DNA of 15,580 nt from CAYSCX01 sp964429575. GTDB lineage: Bacteria > Desulfobacterota > Binatia > Binatales > Binataceae. A model generated the notes under the pieces. The model did not search any database, was not told the origin of the DNA, and saw nothing but the letters and a program-made list of their open reading frames with translations. The translations under genes were made by a program, and so were the position numbers. Positions within the stretch are counted from its first letter, which is position 1. Each line of letters starts with the position of its first letter. The DNA is taken from positions 1 to 15,580 of the forward strand of contig CAYSCX010000047.1 in the NCBI GenBank assembly GCA_964429575.1, read 5' to 3'. Below, piece after piece: positions 14,648 to 15,580 of this stretch.

Positions 14648-15580
14648 AGCGCCGCGCATCGAGATCGCCGCGGGCGCGCGGCACCCCTATCTAGGCTACG
14701 CGCTGCGCGCAGGCGTGGGTCTCGCGATCGTCGGCGCGCTGCTCTGGTGGTACGACGCGCGGCCAATTTTCGCGCTGCTGCTACGCGAGCATCCCGGCTA
14801 CTTCCTCGCGACCATCGTGCTCTACGTGCTCGGGCAAGTGATGTCCGCGTACCGTTGGCAACTCGTCGCGGCGCTGGTCAACATTCGCGGCCCCTTCCGC
14901 GAGTTCTTCGCGTATTACTTCGTTGGAATGTTCACGAATCTCTTCATCCCGGGACTCGTCGGCGGTGACACGATGCGCGCGATATATCTCGGCCGCCGCC
15001 ACGACCGGCTCGGCGAGGCGGTCGCATCGGTGGTCGCGGACCGGGGACTTGGCGTGATCGCGCTGTTCTGGCTTGCGGCAATTGCGGCCCTGTTTTTCAA
15101 CTCCGCCGGGCTGCCGCGCGTCATCGTCGCGCCGGCGATCTTGGCCGGCGCCGCATCGTTTCTGCTCTACGCACTGGGACCGCTACTCGCGCGAAAAGTG
15201 CACCTCGCGCCGCGACGCCTGCGCCGCGCCGCGGGGCTGCTCGTCCCGTACCTGCATCGTCCAGTCGCGACGCTCCCGGCGATTGCGCTGTCGCTAGTGC
15301 TGCAAGCGTCGCTCGCCGTCGGGCAGTGGCTGCTCGCATTGGGACTCGGACTCGACGTCTCGCTCTCGGTCTTCATGCTGTGCGTGCCAATCGCCAATAT
15401 GGCCGCGAGCATCCCGGTGACGCTCAACGGTCTCGGCCTGCGCGAGGGCGCCTACCTCGTGCTGTTCGGAATCGCCGGCATCGGACGCGAGGATGCAATC
15501 GCGCTGGGCCTCTTGTGGTTCGCCGCGACGATGCTTGGCGGCCTCACCGGCGCCATCGCGTTCGTCACGACCGACCTGCC
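14634..15580 (+). CDS. UPF0104/flippase-like membrane protein (LPG-synthase TM-domain family), cut by right edge
   Basis: 315 complete codons are visible and the frame is open at the window end. The family is the integral-membrane domain related to MprF/AglD. It usually has about 300-340 residues and 7-9 helices, so the gene is probably nearly complete. Family marks are SAYRWQLV (71-78), IPGLVGGDTMRA (105-116), VADRGLG (134-140) and a late NGLGLREGAYLVLF. Relatives are proposed to move lipids or lipid-linked sugars across the membrane, but few have been tested. The ATG at 14634 lies inside the end of the glycosyltransferase gene, a 14-bp overlap that implies translational coupling. The pairing with a GT-C enzyme supports a role in envelope glycolipid assembly (inference). 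Confidence 0.85.
   Translation, partial: MPPTEAPRIEIAAGARHPYLGYALRAGVGLAIVGALLWWYDARPIFALLLREHPGYFLATIVLYVLGQVMSAYRWQLVAALVNIRGPFREFFAYYFVGMFTNLFIPGLVGGDTMRAIYLGRRHDRLGEAVASVVADRGLGVIALFWLAAIAALFFNSAGLPRVIVAPAILAGAASFLLYALGPLLARKVHLAPRRLRRAAGLLVPYLHRPVATLPAIALSLVLQASLAVGQWLLALGLGLDVSLSVFMLCVPIANMAASIPVTLNGLGLREGAYLVLFGIAGIGREDAIALGLLWFAATMLGGLTGAIAFVTTDL

Overview
This window comes from a GC-rich, Gram-negative-type bacterial chromosome. It opens with the 5' part of a 16S rRNA gene on the minus strand. The V1-V3 sequence looks like Deltaproteobacteria in the broad sense, possibly an uncultivated lineage such as Binatota. That placement is my inference from the general look of the 16S and the gene content, not from a search. 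There is no sign of plasmid, phage, transposon, integron or CRISPR content. The window reads as ordinary chromosome made of short operons.

Layout: (1) 1-636, 16S rRNA (minus, cut by the left edge), with leader, boxA and a near-consensus sigma-70 promoter up to about 837. (2) 935-1188, a candidate 47-residue membrane protein on the plus strand with its own promoter and a structured 5' UTR. (3) 1225-3290, two minus-strand genes: an MFS transporter and a membrane-anchored RskA-C-domain protein. (4) 3524-5194, two plus-strand genes: a GFA-family zinc protein of somewhat different composition, and a type I DAHP synthase (entry to the shikimate pathway). (5) 5219-9594/9606, a minus-strand operon hsp20 - Lon-like protease - nicotinate phosphoribosyltransferase. 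It is divergent from a universal stress protein at 9721-10209. (6) 10210-11028, a crotonase-fold protein (minus), abutting the stress protein tail to tail with no spacer. (7) 11144-15580, three plus-strand genes: an exported gamma-glutamyltransferase, an ArnT/GT83-like membrane glycosyltransferase, and a UPF0104/flippase-like membrane protein that overlaps it and runs off the right edge.

How the genes may work together: the hsp20/Lon-like/pncB operon plus the divergent stress protein forms a proteostasis and NAD-salvage module. It resembles the kind of gene set that dormancy regulons bring together (inference). The last two genes probably cooperate in lipid-linked sugar handling in the cell envelope. 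The remaining genes are housekeeping (aroF-like, 16S) or stand alone.

The most notable points are a Lon-like protease whose Walker A motif has been replaced without a length change, a crotonase homologue lacking both hydratase glutamates, and a 16S rRNA carrying a paired substitution at the EUB338/341F probe site. No clearly new defence or mobile system was seen.
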